Origin: Aristolochia californica
Lineage: Eukaryota; Streptophyta; Magnoliopsida; Piperales; Aristolochiaceae
Length of the DNA stretch: 64,000 bases
Direction: 5' to 3'
NCBI GenBank assembly: GCA_029961685.1
Contig: JARWKL010000005.1
Coordinates: forward strand, 6,374,904 to 6,438,903
Shown here: one piece after another, positions 10,925 to 22,383 of the stretch
How the letters are laid out: each line of letters begins with the position of its first letter
Position numbering within the stretch: position 1 is the first letter of the stretch
The notes under the pieces: model-generated
What the model was told of the DNA's origin: nothing
Database searches by the model: none
The model's input: the letters and a program-made list of their open reading frames with translations, nothing else
Position numbers and translations under genes: made by a program

Positions 10925-11790
10925 ATGGCAATGCTAATGAAAATATTACCTAGTGTGTTGAACATTGAATTAGTTGATTCTATTTCATTCTATAAATCAG
11001 CTAAGAATATATGGAATAGATTAGTGTCTAAATATCTTAGGACCTCTCAATCTGAGTGTACTTGTAGGCATCTGGTTTTGATTGGTGGAGTCATCTCAAG
11101 TAGAGACAATGACTTAGAAAGTGAAAATGATGATGAAGTAGATATGGAAGAATTGTGGTCATTGTTAGATAACTCTCAATTCATCCTTAAGCATAGGAAA
11201 AGTAAGGACCTTTCCATGTAGCTCATTCGACTAGAAAAGAAGATTGAAGCTTTCAAGGATGGGTGTTACAATTGGAAGATCTTAAAAAAGGAAAAAAATA
11301 GGCTCATGTCTGAATTTAAATTGCTTAGAGTCAATTCATTAAATCTTTGTAAATTAAGAAATTATTATGATAAAATTTGTGAGTGTGTATTCAAAATTTA
11401 GGAAGAAAATGAGTTATTGAAGTCCCACAAGTGGATAACTGAACGGAGAGCCTTAGATTCGATACATGTCTTAAAGAGATTAGCTCCATGGAAGTCTACC
11501 ATCCATGAAAAATCAAAGATTTGAGGAGATAGAATGATAAGAGGAAAAAAATAGGTTTGTATATAGAATTGGTGTGGCAAAGGCCAAAAGTCCTTTCTTA
11601 GTGTTGCATGCCACTATTGTGGAAATCATGGTCACTATAGTTTAGAGTGCTTAGCAAGAAAATTTGAGTTGAAGGTTATTAAGCACGTTTGGATACACAA
11701 AGGTATCTTAAACTTGACTTCAAATGTTAAGGTTGTACGACCTAAACATATTTGGGTCCCCAAGAGTAATTAATCTCCATGATTGAAGAG
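10925..11790 (+). pseudogene. Copia Gag fragment with zinc knuckle
   Basis: The opening frame reads SAKNIWNRLVSKYLRTSQ, the conserved copia Gag helix region (AKEIWD.L…T…Q). After a stop and shifts come a coiled-coil KKIEAFKDG…KKEKNRLMSEFKLLRV, an intact CHYCGNHGHYSLEC knuckle (CX2CX4HX4C) near 11608-11650, and KHIWVPKSN near 11748, a tail typical of Sirevirus-like Gag proteins. No protease or polymerase follows; sequence to 12146 is unassigned. It is related in type to the minus-strand family C gags at 1.5-5.3 kb. Confidence 0.7.
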
Positions 11791-12146
11791 CTTGTCTCCA
11801 ATCCAAGCTATAGGAAAATAAATTAAGATCTCTTAGTTAGCTCGAGGTGTGTGACTTGTGAAAGTCAAGTTCGTAGACAAGTCATTCAAGGAGATTGATT
11901 AGAACAATGTAGGTTAAGTTACTCCTATATAGACTAGAACGATCATTGTTGGAATATGTAAGTTTAAATTATGAAGTCAAATTTATTTTTCAAGTTAAAG
12001 CAAGGTCCGTCATAGAAGCAGCATATAAAGGTTTCCCCTTGGACATATATGGTTCTTTATTTTCCAGTCTTCCTCCACATACATGTTCTATTTTTCTTTT
12101 TGCATAGTGGTTACCTGGTTCTTTGCAAAAAGTTTTAAATCTGAAT

Positions 12147-12291
12147 TGTTGGCCTAGGTGGCTTTTCAAGAGGGGGGTGAATTAAGTTTTAAAATTAAAA
12201 ATTTAAGTGTGCACAAATTTAAATTAATATGAGTAATTAAAAATAAGCTCACACTAAAAATTCCATCATCCAATAACCCGGGCTTGGGAAA
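12147..12291 (-). repeat. Family C LTR fragment, cut by a later insertion
   Basis: TGTTGGCCTAGGTGGC…TTCAAGAGGGGGG matches the family C LTR edge at 2346 and 5378. It stops where a family A LTR starts at 12292, which dates family A as the younger insertion here. Confidence 0.65.
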
Positions 12292-12693
12292 TGTTAAAAA
12301 AATGGGTTCAAGCTCACACGAATATGCAGAAAGCCCACACGTCCAACAGGATGACATGATAGTAAATAAGGTATTTCATAAATATAAGACATGGGTGTAA
12401 TTAGTCAAGGAGAACATGTCTACTTGTATCTTTTTCTTATATAAAGCTTGTAGCCCTAAGGGCATTGTAGACATTGTAACCTCCTCTCAAAAACTATAAT
12501 AGAGGCCCCTGGCTAGGGGTAGAACATCAAGTCTCTCTCCCCTTCTCTCAATTTGTCCAAGCTCTCTTAGCATAAGGGCGCTCTCCATTTTCTCTCTTTC
12601 CCCTTTCTTTACTCGAGCTCCTTCTCTTCTTCTCTTCTTCTCTACCTCTCTTACTTTGCTCGAGGTTCTAATCACGTGCTCTTAAATTCAACA
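12292..12693 (+). repeat. 5' LTR of a family A copia element
   Basis: TGTTAAAAAAATGGG…ATTCAACA, 402 bases. It shares all landmarks of the 34227-34603 and 1090-1522 copies, including TGTAGCCCTAAGGGCATTGT and the CTATAATAGAGGCCC promoter-like block. Positions 12694-12709 (GGGTATCAGAGTAATG) are the adjoining primer-binding site with one change from TGGTATCAGAG. Confidence 0.8.
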
Positions 12694-12709
12694 GGGTATC
12701 AGAGTAATG

Positions 12710-14013
12710 AATTTAGGATCCCTACATCAACATGATGCTCTGAAGTTTCTATGATCAAAGCTACTTATGCAAGGTTCCTTGTGAAGAAAAATTGAAGCTT
12801 GTTGAGGTAAGTTTTTTTGTTCTTGTTATTATTATCTATTGATGGCTTACTAATCTCGGTTTTTTTTATCTTTGAAAGATGATTTAGAGATTACCCTCCT
12901 CATCCTATGTGAATATTGAGATTCGTATCTCTCAGTTTGGAAGAAGCTTGTAAAGGCTAGATTTTTTCAGTTGGTTTGCAAGTTTTTCGATTATGTTAAG
13001 AATTGTTTTTACATGGGAAGCTACTTTTCGTGTATGCATGCTTAATTTATTGAAAACCATTCTCTCATACTTGTTATGATCCAAGTTTGATATTTTTTGG
13101 TTTTAAGAAGTTATGAGTAAAAGTATAATACTTCTTCCTCCCTCAATGTTCCTTTAAAGAGTTGTTTTCTAAAGAACTGAGATTGTTCAATATTTTTATT
13201 CAAAGCTACTAGTAAAACTACAATTTTTTTCTTCTCCTTGCATAGACTCCCGTGAAGCTGAGTTGGGAGATCTATTTATAAAAAAAGCAAGGAAGGAGTT
13301 CATGTTGTTCTCTTAGAAAGAGCAAGGGGGCACCAATGTATTTGAGGAAGGTTTCTCTTTAATTTTTTTTGAAATCTCAAACCACTTCAAGATCTCCTTG
13401 ATTAGGCTTGATTTATTGATTCTCTATCAATCATATCTTGCACAAATCAACAAGGGTTGAATCTATAATGGTTGGCATCAACATTATTTTTGGAAAGATA
13501 ATGAAAATCTTAGTCTCTCGGCAAGGAAAGAAATTTCTCCCTTGATGTTCTTAATTGCTCATTTTCCCCTTATTCTAAAAGGAAGATAAGAGTTTTGATT
13601 ACATCATGTTTAACATCTCATTTTGCCTCAAATATTAAGACAAAATCCAGGCTTAGAACTGTGAGTTGGCATCCACAATTATTTTTGGAAAGATCTTGGA
13701 TGATCTTCATATCTTGATAAGGAAGATTAAAGTAGCTGATTCGTACATAAGTTGGTGCTTGATTGCCTTTTTCCTATCAATAAAAAAGGAAGATATGAGG
13801 ATTGATTCCACTATTTTTGAGACAGGATGTGTCTTTGATTAGTGGTTGTTTACTTGAACAAAAATATACTCCAACTTGGACTGTCTTGGAGTCCTACCCA
13901 AGCTGGTCTACTTTGTCAAAGAAGGAAATTGTTGGCTTGATTTGACTCTCGGTTGTTGAAGCTTATTCCTTAGGATATATCACTTCTCTTGTTGAGTAAA
14001 TTTTTATTCTCAA
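12710..14013 (+). other. Leader of the family A element
   Basis: 1.3 kb with no coding signal between the primer-binding site and the gag ATG. It shares blocks with the minus-strand leader at 471-1077. Long non-coding leaders are common in this kind of copia element. Confidence 0.5.
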
Positions 14014-14735
14014 ATGGCTGAAGAACACATTAGTAGTAAGAGTGATATCCTCAAGATCACCACTATACCCTTGAGGGGGTTATCCAATAACTCAAGCTGG
14101 TCCAAATCGGTTAAAAGGTTTCTTATTACCCGTGACCTCCTAGGCCATCTAACCAAGCTCAAACCACCTATTGATGAAGAGTATAGTACTTAAAATAAGT
14201 AGTTGAACAATGACACCTTGGTGGTTGGTTGGTTTATCAATAACATGGAAGAGCAAGTAGCCAACAATGTAGTCCACCTAGATATAGCCAAACAGGTTTG
14301 GGACACATGTATAAAATTGTATTCTAGGACAAATAGTTTACAAAAAATTGTATGATATCTTTCAAAGTATGTTTAATACTAAAAAAGGAGACAACTTACA
14401 TGAGTACTTGGGAAGATTCAGATGCCTTATTCAAGAATGGAAGTTAGCCTAGCCTAACACCACTGATGTCTTTATTCAAGACAAGCAGAAGGAGTCCTTA
14501 GCAACCACTATATGTTTAACGAATATTAAGCCTTATCTTGAGGTTGTTAAAACTCAACTCCTTACCTTCTCCGCTATTCCCACTTTTGATGATGTATGTG
14601 CCACCTAACTCCGCATTCCAGATTCTTCTTCCCCTCTCTCATTGAGGTATTATCAGCCATGTACTCGGGTAATAGGGGCACATCCTCTACCAACCAAGGC
14701 CATGGTAGAAGTTATAGAGGAAAGGTACTTCTTCC
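14014..14735 (+). pseudogene. Broken Gag of the family A element
   Basis: ATG at 14014 gives MAEEHISSKSDILKITTIPLRGLSNNSSWS, then FLITRDLLGHLT, VVGWFINNMEEQVANNVVHLDIAKQVWD and, in a shifted frame, LRIPDSSSPLS and SGNRGTSSTNQGHGRSYRGK. This is a copia Gag of the same family as 29757-30330 (IPLKGLSNYLSWS), 40447-40674 and 48915-49290. Stops at about 14192 and 14355 and later shifts destroy it, and the zinc knuckle and pol are absent after about 14735. Its intact site TACTCGGGTAAT at 14661 shows the ancestral form of the insertion site discussed at 40676. Confidence 0.75.
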
Positions 14736-15815
14736 GACTATCGTGTACTAGGGTTGGGAAATTTTTGGTAGGAAATATTTTACCCACTAAAAAATATATT
14801 CATTGGCAAAATTGTCTCCTGAGGGCAAAAACATCTAGGTAGGAAATCCTTTACCCATGAAAAAAATCGCAGCCACAAATGAATCTCTACCAAAAATAAA
14901 AAGGTATACTTCTATATCAGTGAAAATAAAAACTTCATCAACAAAGACAGTTTTATTGGCAAAATTAATTTCACTGACAAACATTCCATGGGAGGACGTA
15001 TTTTTCTTGTCATTAGATTCAACCCCTATGAAGCTTGAGAGAATATCCTTGAAGGGTGGTTTATTAGGCTAAGCAGGAATCTAAGTTCATTAACCTCATA
15101 ATTCAATGCTATAGTGTGCAAATGTCATGTGACTTTTATTTCTTTCCCTTTGTCTTTCTAAGACTGCCTACTTCAACTCTAGAGAGAGTAATTTGCTAAT
15201 TTGTTGTCATACACCCTCAAGTTCTCCCACAAAAACTGCATGAATATAAGACATGGGTGTATTGAAGTACTCGTTCTGTCGGTACATAAATAGTATTTGG
15301 AATAGCTTATTTTGTATATTGATTACAATATACCAAATAAGTTATATATAAAAGGAAAACTATATGGAATAATAAAAATTTATTTAAAACTTATAAAATC
15401 ATAAAAATTATAGCAAATTATTTTTCTTATGAGAATTGCTTCTTCAGAGCAACCCAAATCTTCAAAGCAGTCTCACAAAATATAATTTGATTGCACACAT
15501 GGGATTCAAGTTGTGTTCTAAAGTGTGAGCAGCTGGTGGGTCCTTGTAACTAAATTTATCTTTGTTTCTTTCTCTTATGTAAATCGTAGCAGCTCGTGAC
15601 AATAAAAATACAATTATCATTCAACTCGACTAAGAGAACACCTCAAGTTTCAAAGGCTAAACATGAGCTTTTAAGCTCAATTTACTCCATGAAACCTTTC
15701 ATGGGCTTACCCTATCATAGCTTTGTTTTCAACGTCTTCTTCTTTAATTGACAATAACAACTACCAAAACAAGGCCTTGACGATGATCCTAGTTGCTACA
15801 TCTACTCTAATATCA
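14736..15815. other. Unassigned; weak transposon-end-like words
   Basis: 14740-15070 repeats phrases such as ATTGGCAAAATT, CACTGACAAA and GGTAGGAAAT, reminiscent of CACTA subterminal repeats, but I find no paired terminal inverted repeat. The rest shows nothing I can assign. Confidence 0.3.
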
Positions 15816-16100
15816 TGAGAATCCATAGGGTTGAGAGAGGAGCATCGGGTCTTAGATCAAAACAACATAAGGAAAGTAGAAGAAGTGAAGAAGAAACTAG
15901 ATGAGAGTAAAAGAAGAGAAACAAAGCTGACCCAAAGTTAGGGCCAGATGAGGACATCATGTTATTAATATACTGCTCTTTTTTAATTGAAGTCATCAAT
16001 CTTACAAAAGAATATAAAAACCTTAGGGCAACTTCTATCAAAATGAAAGAAAGAAATACATATAGTACCCCATGCTTGTCAAGTTCCACTAACATACTAC
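15816..16100 (-). repeat. LTR-like repeat with primer-binding site (minus)
   Basis: On the minus strand, …ATTCTCA is followed by TGATATTAGAG at 15815-15805, a PBS with one change from TGGTATTAGAG. The block includes purine/pyrimidine-rich tracts and AT-rich promoter-like words. The outer edge is approximate. Confidence 0.45.
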
Positions 16101-16104
16101 AAGA

Positions 16105-16660
16105 TCTTTATCCTCTTTGAGAGCATGGGGGAGGTCTAGATCTAACATTGGTTGACAAGAAATAAGATATCAATTCCATCTTATGTTGGCTGGATTAAAA
16201 ACATTTGATTCTAAGCAATGTTGTGGTTTGTCTTCAATACATGTTTTAGTAACTAGACTAGGAAGAGGAATCTTCTCAATCAGGTTTGGATGTTTGTGTG
16301 AGTCTCCTAAGTATAGGATTTTTCTCAAAGAAAGTAACATCAACAAAACGTATGGTTAGTTCATATATGGCCTTTTATGAAAATGAAAACACCCCAAGAA
16401 GATACACTTAATTGACCTTGATGAAAACTTATGCAGATAAGAGCTAAGATTATGAACAAAACATATGCATCCAAGCACTTATGGAAATACTGAAAACAAA
16501 GGTGCAAAGGGACCCAACACTTGAAATGGAACGTGACCTTGAAGAACTCTAATAGTAGAACCAAATTGAGCCTTTATTTCATTGAAAATTTTAGGGACAC
16601 ATGAAATATGTCAGTTCTTTCTTCCAACGAATAAACTCAAGTGACTCAACTATAATGATC
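16105..16660 (-). pseudogene. Copia integrase C-terminal fragment
   Basis: Minus-strand frames give TDIFHVSLKFSMK (integrase core helix), then a jump past the catalytic middle to LGCICFVHNLSS and SIKCIFLGCF, the post-integrase VFGC.CFVH…KCIFLGY motif, followed by VDVTFFEKNP. The catalytic Asp/Glu region is deleted and several frames must be combined. It lies just upstream, in its own sense, of the LTR-like block at 15816-16100. Confidence 0.6.
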
Positions 16661-18928
16661 TATATTTGAAAGAAGAATATCTAAAATCTAATTGCCATCA
16701 CATAACATGAACCACAAACATGTGAAAGAATTAACTAAGCAAGATTTGAACTACTTCAACTAGCATTTGGAAGAAAATTATTTGGTGCATTTCTAATTGA
16801 CAAACTTCAAAATCAGTAAGTAAATATGTACCCTTGAGGATGGAAGGGCCAAGGTATATAAGTCCAAATAATATAGTAAATCGTATTGGAGTGCATGTAT
16901 GAAAGAGTCTTACATGTCTCTCACAACAAGAAGTCTTACATATAAATAATTATTTTGGTGGAGTATTACATGTGTCTTCTATGAGTAGGTTTCACAGAAG
17001 ACTCTCAGTTAAAGGTATTTTAGTTATGTTAGTTTTCTATTTATTTTTTGTTGTTCAATTGTTCTAGGACTTATCTTTTAGTGTTTATCTTTAGGTGTAA
17101 CCAAGATAAGGTTAACTAAAGAGCTGTTAATTGCTTTGTGCGTTTGATAAAAAAGAAAAGAAAAAGGAAGAGTTCTTTGTTTGATTCTGCAGAAGCAGTT
17201 ACAAGGTGGCAGGCAGACCGGGAGTTCTTACACTGAAAGCCACGGTAAAGGAGGCAAATTGGGGAAAGGAAGAAGGCAGACGATCTGTAGACATTAGAGT
17301 ATTGAATAGAAGACATTTGTAATGTCGTTGTCACCCTACACGGACCCAACATAGAAGCCGCCCAAATTGTAGAACATGCCCATGTGAAACCCACATGTTT
17401 CCATCGCACAAAAAATACAGCCTCAGCTTCAAAAAGGGTTTTTGGCTCTTTTCTAATCCTGCTCCCATCCCTCCAAACTTTTATCAACATTTGATGATTC
17501 TCAGGAACTTGGACCGCTATTAAGAACCTAGTAATCCACGCTACTTTTCCGTCTTCTCTTGACGATTGTTGTTGGGTAGCACGCAATGCAAGAAAAGAAG
17601 AGGAAGGAGAGTGATGAACCAGCAAGCCAGAACCAGTTTCCTGTTTCCTCTTGCCATCGATTAGAATCTATCAATAGTAGCCGTAAAAGCTCTCCTCGTT
17701 TGCGGAAAGCTTCACTTTCTCAAACTCCATTAACGATTACTCTTCTCATCTGTTCTGGCCGACACACAAAAGGCGCTCAGAATTGCAAAACTCCATTAAA
17801 ACTTCCAATTCCAGATGGTTCTTTCGTCTTTGATTTTACGAAACTGATCAACTATAGTGCGACCGATCAGAACCATCGATTTGGTGGGGTAAGATATTGG
17901 GCGAATCTCAGTTGTCAAATCCCAGACTCTAGCGCGGAAAATTAAAAAAAAAAGAAAAAAAGAAAAATCGGGCCCACATATTCTCCCTCGTGATCTGCCC
18001 CTTATCATGCTCCAGATAACGTCGACCCAACCGGTCCCACAGGATGAGGACCGCATGTGACTCGGTCTCTGACCATTTTCTTGTCAGCGGAACCCCTTGC
18101 GTAGGTGGAATCGGAAACCTGGACCAATTAACAAGCGTCTGATATGCATCCCGTGCTCGCCTCCGTCCGCAAATCGCAATCATAGTACAAGATCGATTCG
18201 GACGCTAAGGGCTTGAATGCAACGCTTCAGGTGGTCCCCATTACAAGAAGTGGGTCCCATGGAACTTAAAAGGCATGATTTTCAGTACTGGCTTTATTTT
18301 AATACAGAAAGATTAGAGGAAAGGGACAGCTCACAGCTGTCAATTTTGACCGGCTTTTGGAGTTATTCGGACGATCCACTGGTTAAACGCCGGTTGCAAT
18401 TCCCAAAGCGCGTACGTGCTTCACTGCGGGAGATTAACGGTCCAGATCTAGCGTTCATAGTGAGAGACATGCATGGCGTCAAAAAGACTGATTTACCCCT
18501 ACGAAAGGAATCTCTCTCTCCTCCTCTCTCTGTCACTTCAATCGACCGCAGCTGCAGAAACCATATCAAAGGGAGAAAGATTTGCAGAAACTGAAGGTCT
18601 TAAGCTGAAGTGAGAGAAAATGCAGGGAGAAAAGTGGAGAAAAACGTAAAAAGAAGTTCAGGATCACAATATCCTATAATGGGTGAAATTCATCTCGTAT
18701 TAATGTTTCACACGAATCGGTTCCTTCAAAGGAAGCCAAAGAACAAAGAAAAAACTAGACACCAAAAAAATATTTACACGGATTGAAAGTAATTTTCTGT
18801 CTGTCACTTCTTTTTTCTTCTTTTCCTTTTCCTCTTCCGTTGACAGCAGACTTCAACGACCCATCTCGCAGAAAGAAAAGAGAACAAGGAACAGTATCGG
18901 ACCTTTGTGTCATGAAGAGCTTTTCTTT
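16661..18928. other. Low-repeat DNA, GC-richer from 17.2 kb
   Basis: After AT-rich sequence up to 17.1 kb, composition shifts toward GC and shows none of the transposon motifs seen elsewhere. There are open frames up to 169 codons (17625-17116, minus), but none shows a family motif I recognise. Part of 18600-18928 should be the 3' untranslated region of the DVL gene. Confidence 0.4.
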
Positions 18929-19150
18929 CTACAAATCTCGGTACTCTCTCCAGCAGATGAGCATCGTAACACAGCGCCGCATGATGTAGAACCTAGCGCT
19001 CTGCTCCTTCACCAAACTCGCACATTTCCTCGTAAAAGACGATCGCCCATCCGAAGAATTCTTGATAAAGGAGCTTCTTCTGCTCCCTTCTTTCTTGGAA
19101 AGCTTCCACTTCTCGTCCATATAGAATTGCGGAGGAGCCACCGCCTCCAT
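18929..19150 (-). CDS. DVL/ROTUNDIFOLIA-like small polypeptide
   Basis: A single-exon 73-residue protein. Residues 38-70 form the RTF/DVL domain: SFTRKCASLVKEQSARF followed by YIMRRCVTMLICWREY, with the conserved Lys-Cys, Arg-Phe-Tyr-Ile and Cys-Val-Thr-Met-Leu-x-Cys-Trp residues all present. The N-terminal 37 residues are basic, Ser-rich and variable, as usual in the family. Members are plant-specific, plasma-membrane-associated peptides that limit polar cell proliferation; overexpression in Arabidopsis gives short, rounded organs. The ATG at 19150 is the only start that keeps a family-typical N terminus, and the stop follows three residues after the domain. TATAAAT lies about 117 bases upstream. 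No damage is visible. Which numbered family member it is cannot be told from this window. Confidence 0.94.
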   Translation of the reverse strand: MEAVAPPQFYMDEKWKLSKKEGSRRSSFIKNSSDGRSSFTRKCASLVKEQSARFYIMRRCVTMLICWREYRDL

Positions 19151-19266
19151 GAGAGATAATGGTGAACAAATTGCTCTACCACCGTTCGATTCTTTTCTTC
19201 TCTTTACCTCTCTCTCGAGTGATGAGGGTTGTGATTGATGAGACTGAGAGAAGTGAAGTTTGGAGC

Positions 19267-19273
19267 ATTTATA
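19267..19273 (-). promoter_or_regulatory. Candidate TATA box of the DVL gene
   Basis: Minus-strand TATAAAT, 117 bases before the ATG. This would leave a 5' untranslated region of roughly 85-90 bases, reasonable for a plant gene. No experimental start site is known to me. Confidence 0.5.
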
Positions 19274-19279
19274 AAGGGT

Positions 19280-20524
19280 TTCGGATGGGTGGCAGTGGGT
19301 ATCACCTGAGGGCTTCCGTTTGCCTCGATAGGCCCACCATTTTTTGCTTGGTCATACTCACGTCAATACCCCTTAACCTATATTCCGCAAGTTCATCGAG
19401 TAACCCTCTCAGATACAAAACAAAATACGCTTTTATAAACAATCTAAACTCCTTCCTCTTTAATCTAAACTCCAGCACTCAGGGTTGCAGACTACGGCCA
19501 ACAGGGATGCGTACAGAGAGTGCACGTGTTGCCGACGATAGCACTCGCGCCTCAAAATGGGCTCCCGCTTGACGAATACTTGCGTTTTCATGGTTTTCAA
19601 CCCTGTTTTTGGTGCAAGGATCCCAAATCTATTGACCAGTCAAGATTCCCTAATCGGATTGATTATGGTAATGTACTTGTTACTTGGTAGTATCAATTGT
19701 AACAAGTGTTGTCCATGTCCATCACTAGATTCTGTAACAACCCCCAACACATGCACCGTTGGTCAAAGATCAGAAAGTGTGGCCAAAGGGGCTGTTTTTT
19801 ATCTAGTGAGGGGCATCCTAGTAGTCTAGGAGACCAATATATTTGTTAGTATCATATTCTTGTTTGTTATTCTTTAATTTCTTTCACATGAGTGTTATAT
19901 TCAGAGTATATATAAGAACTTACTTTAAGGGTTTGTTTGGAACCCACAAAAAAAAATGGGTGAGAAAGTTATTTTTTGTTGTTTGGCAATAGAGAACCAA
20001 TAAAAAAAAAAAAAATCACTTTCTATCTTAGTTAATCATTGGGATTTGTAATAATAACCTCTTAACTCAGCTGAACTATATAATATGGTGTTATAGGTTG
20101 CTATAGCTTACTTTCACCCCATCCTACAACTTAGTATCACCCGAAAATGGAAATAAAGTTAAAGAAGACATGGATTTGAGTTATAAAAACAACTTTTTCC
20201 TAGGCCTTGTTAGTGCACAAAAATACGTTAGTACACTCTGTAAGTTAGGAGTGAAAATGAATTACATAGGTTATTCGCTTTCACTTCATTTACTCATAAC
20301 CCGAGTGAAAGTAAATTCACTTTCACTTGTTCAATTACAACGGGCTGTCAAAAAGCACCGCTGAACCTCTCTTCCTCTCGCCGTCCCCAACACTGCTTGA
20401 CACCGACGACCTTCTACGATTTCTCTCGCCCCCTCTGCAACCTCTCTCGTCCGATTCGATAGAAACTAGGGTAAACCCTTCTTCCTGGAAATCGAAGGTT
20501 AGTCATAGTAAATCATTCTTCTTG
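19280..20524. other. DVL upstream region and host flank of the 20.5-kb insertion
   Basis: 19300-19830 is the DVL promoter region, with no other gene. 19926-20000 opens like a 'GGGTTTGTTTGGAACCCAC' MITE end (compare 36565), but no matching second end was found. 20350-20524 is GC-richer and may be the 5' part of the replication factor C pseudogene. Confidence 0.35.
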
Positions 20525-20529
20525 GGTGG
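20525..20529 (+). repeat. Target-site duplication, left copy (GGTGG)
   Basis: GGTGG here and at 25653-25657 flank the element at 20530-25652 exactly, as expected for a copia integrase 5-bp staggered cut. Confidence 0.9.
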
Positions 20530-20686
20530 TGTTGAAGATCTGAACATAATAGGTCTTACGATCCAAGATTAACTGGTCATGATCCGACAATAACGGATCT
20601 ATAATTTTAATTTCAAAAGGGATTCGTTCCCTTATATATAAACGTATTTTGAATGTATTTCTATATTGGAAATAAAGAATTTTACA
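20530..20686 (+). repeat. 5' LTR of the 20.5-kb copia element
   Basis: TGTTGAAGATC…TTTTACA, 157 bases. It is 23 bases longer than the 3' LTR because of one block between two GATC words; otherwise the two align with a handful of substitutions. Confidence 0.92.
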
Positions 20687-20698
20687 TGGTATCAGAGC
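20687..20698 (+). other. Primer-binding site (tRNA-iMet)
   Basis: TGGTATCAGAGC, a perfect plant initiator Met-tRNA complement, immediately after the LTR with no spacer. Confidence 0.92.
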
Positions 20699-21336
20699 AA
20701 CGATCTTGAGATTGCTCTTTCTATTTTATTTTTCCCATCTATCTCGTTGTCGCTTCTGATTCCAGCAACGTTTCCGTCAAGGTCCAAACACTTGTTAGAT
20801 AGACGGAGACAAACCTGCGCCGATCGTCAAGAGACGCAACAAGAACTCTTTTATTCTCTACCAAAGGTCACCCAGATCCAGCCACTGGGCCGTCACCGCC
20901 ACCACCTTTAGGCCTTCCTCTGCCGCAGACGGCGCTTGCAAACCAGGCTCCGACATCTTGCACCGTCCCACTACTGCTCTTTCCGACGGCCGGCTTATTT
21001 TCCCACCTCTCTGTCTATAGAGACGAGAAGAAGAAATATTTACAACACCACCCTAGGTGCTAATGCGCTGAATTAAATCAACGCTTTTTTCTATGGTCCG
21101 AGCCAAAGCCAAAATCAGCCGAAACATTGAGCCGAGCGGAGTCAATATAATTGAGCGAAGCCAAAATCATTTAAGCTGATATACTGAGCCGAGCCGAGCC
21201 AAAATCAATTGAGCCAATATACTGAGCAGAGTTGAACCAATTTTCTGCCAAGTCAACTCGGACCTAAGGAGTCTAGCTTGAAGTCGCGAGCCGAAGCAGT
21301 CTGCGCACACTAGCTTCTAACAAGGATATCGCTAGT

Positions 21337-22160
21337 ATGACATCCAACTTTGCTAATCCGAATCACCCACTGTATCTTCATCATTCAGATCAGCCTGGGT
21401 TGGTTCTCGTACCACAACTTCTCACTGAGGATAATTACAACACATGGCATCATTCCATGACTATGGCCCTCACAGTCAAAAACAAATTTTGTTTTGTTAA
21501 TGGATCTCTCCAACGATCAGACAACAATACCGATAATGAATTACAATAGTGGATTCATTGTGATAACCTTGTCAAAACTTGGTTATTGAGTTCAATCTCT
21601 AGAGATATTGCAGCAAGTGTATTTTATTGTGATGGAGCACAAGCAGTTTGGAATGAGTTGTGCGACCGCTTTTCTCAGATAAACAACGTCCAATTATTTC
21701 ACATTAAGAATGAAATACATGATTGCGTACAGAATAATATGTTTGTTAGCTCATATTTTACAAAACTCAAAGAACTGTGGGATGAGAGAGATTCTATTTG
21801 ACCTATTTCACACTGTCGTTGTGGCTCTATGAAAGAGGAACTATCCTATCGAGAAACACATAAAATTATCAAGTTTCTCATGGGATTAAGTGAATCTTTT
21901 ACCGTACGTGAACAAATATTGACAATGGACCCTTTGCCTAGATTAGCAAGGTTTATTCTCTAGTACTCAGAGACATGAATGACAAAAAGATGTATCTGAT
22001 AAACGAAACATCATTCAGCCTGAGGCAGCAACTTTCGCTGTCAGAAATTCATGCAAGAAAGGTGGCTCCTCCACCTGTACAAAATGTCACAAAGACGGTC
22101 ACCATGCTGAAAATTGTCGGGCACATTTGAAATGCACTTATTGTAGTTTGAAGGTCACAC
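21337..22160 (+). pseudogene. Gag of the 20.5-kb copia element
   Basis: ATG at 21337, then NHPLYLHHSDQPGLVLVPQ and DNYNTWHHSMTMAL, the N-terminal Gag_3-type domain. An in-frame stop at about 21547 separates WLLSSISRDIAASVFY, AVWNELCDRFSQINN and FHIKNEIHDC. After another stop and shift comes an intact zinc knuckle CTKCHKDGHHAENC at about 22077-22120, then a second partial knuckle starting KCTYC. Gag would coat the element RNA. At least three disabling lesions are visible. Confidence 0.85.
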
Positions 22161-22383
22161 CGTTGATTTCTGTCGAAGACTCAAGTTTACAGAATCCACT
22201 AAGCCCACAAAGAAGAAGAACATATCCAACTCCTTTCCTTTTACTCAGGAACAATGCCAACAAATATTACAAATGCTCAGTCATAACAAGCCATCAATGG
22301 CAAATCATGTGGGTAATTCCTCTGCTCACGATGAACTTTCAGGTAAAGCACTTTACTTCTCCTCTCCCAATAAGCAAGTCACA

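Noticed and set aside
17116..17625. 169-codon minus-strand frame
   Set aside because: No recognisable domain, no signal peptide of quality, and an overlapping opposite-strand frame at 17586. Length alone is not enough in GC-richer DNA.
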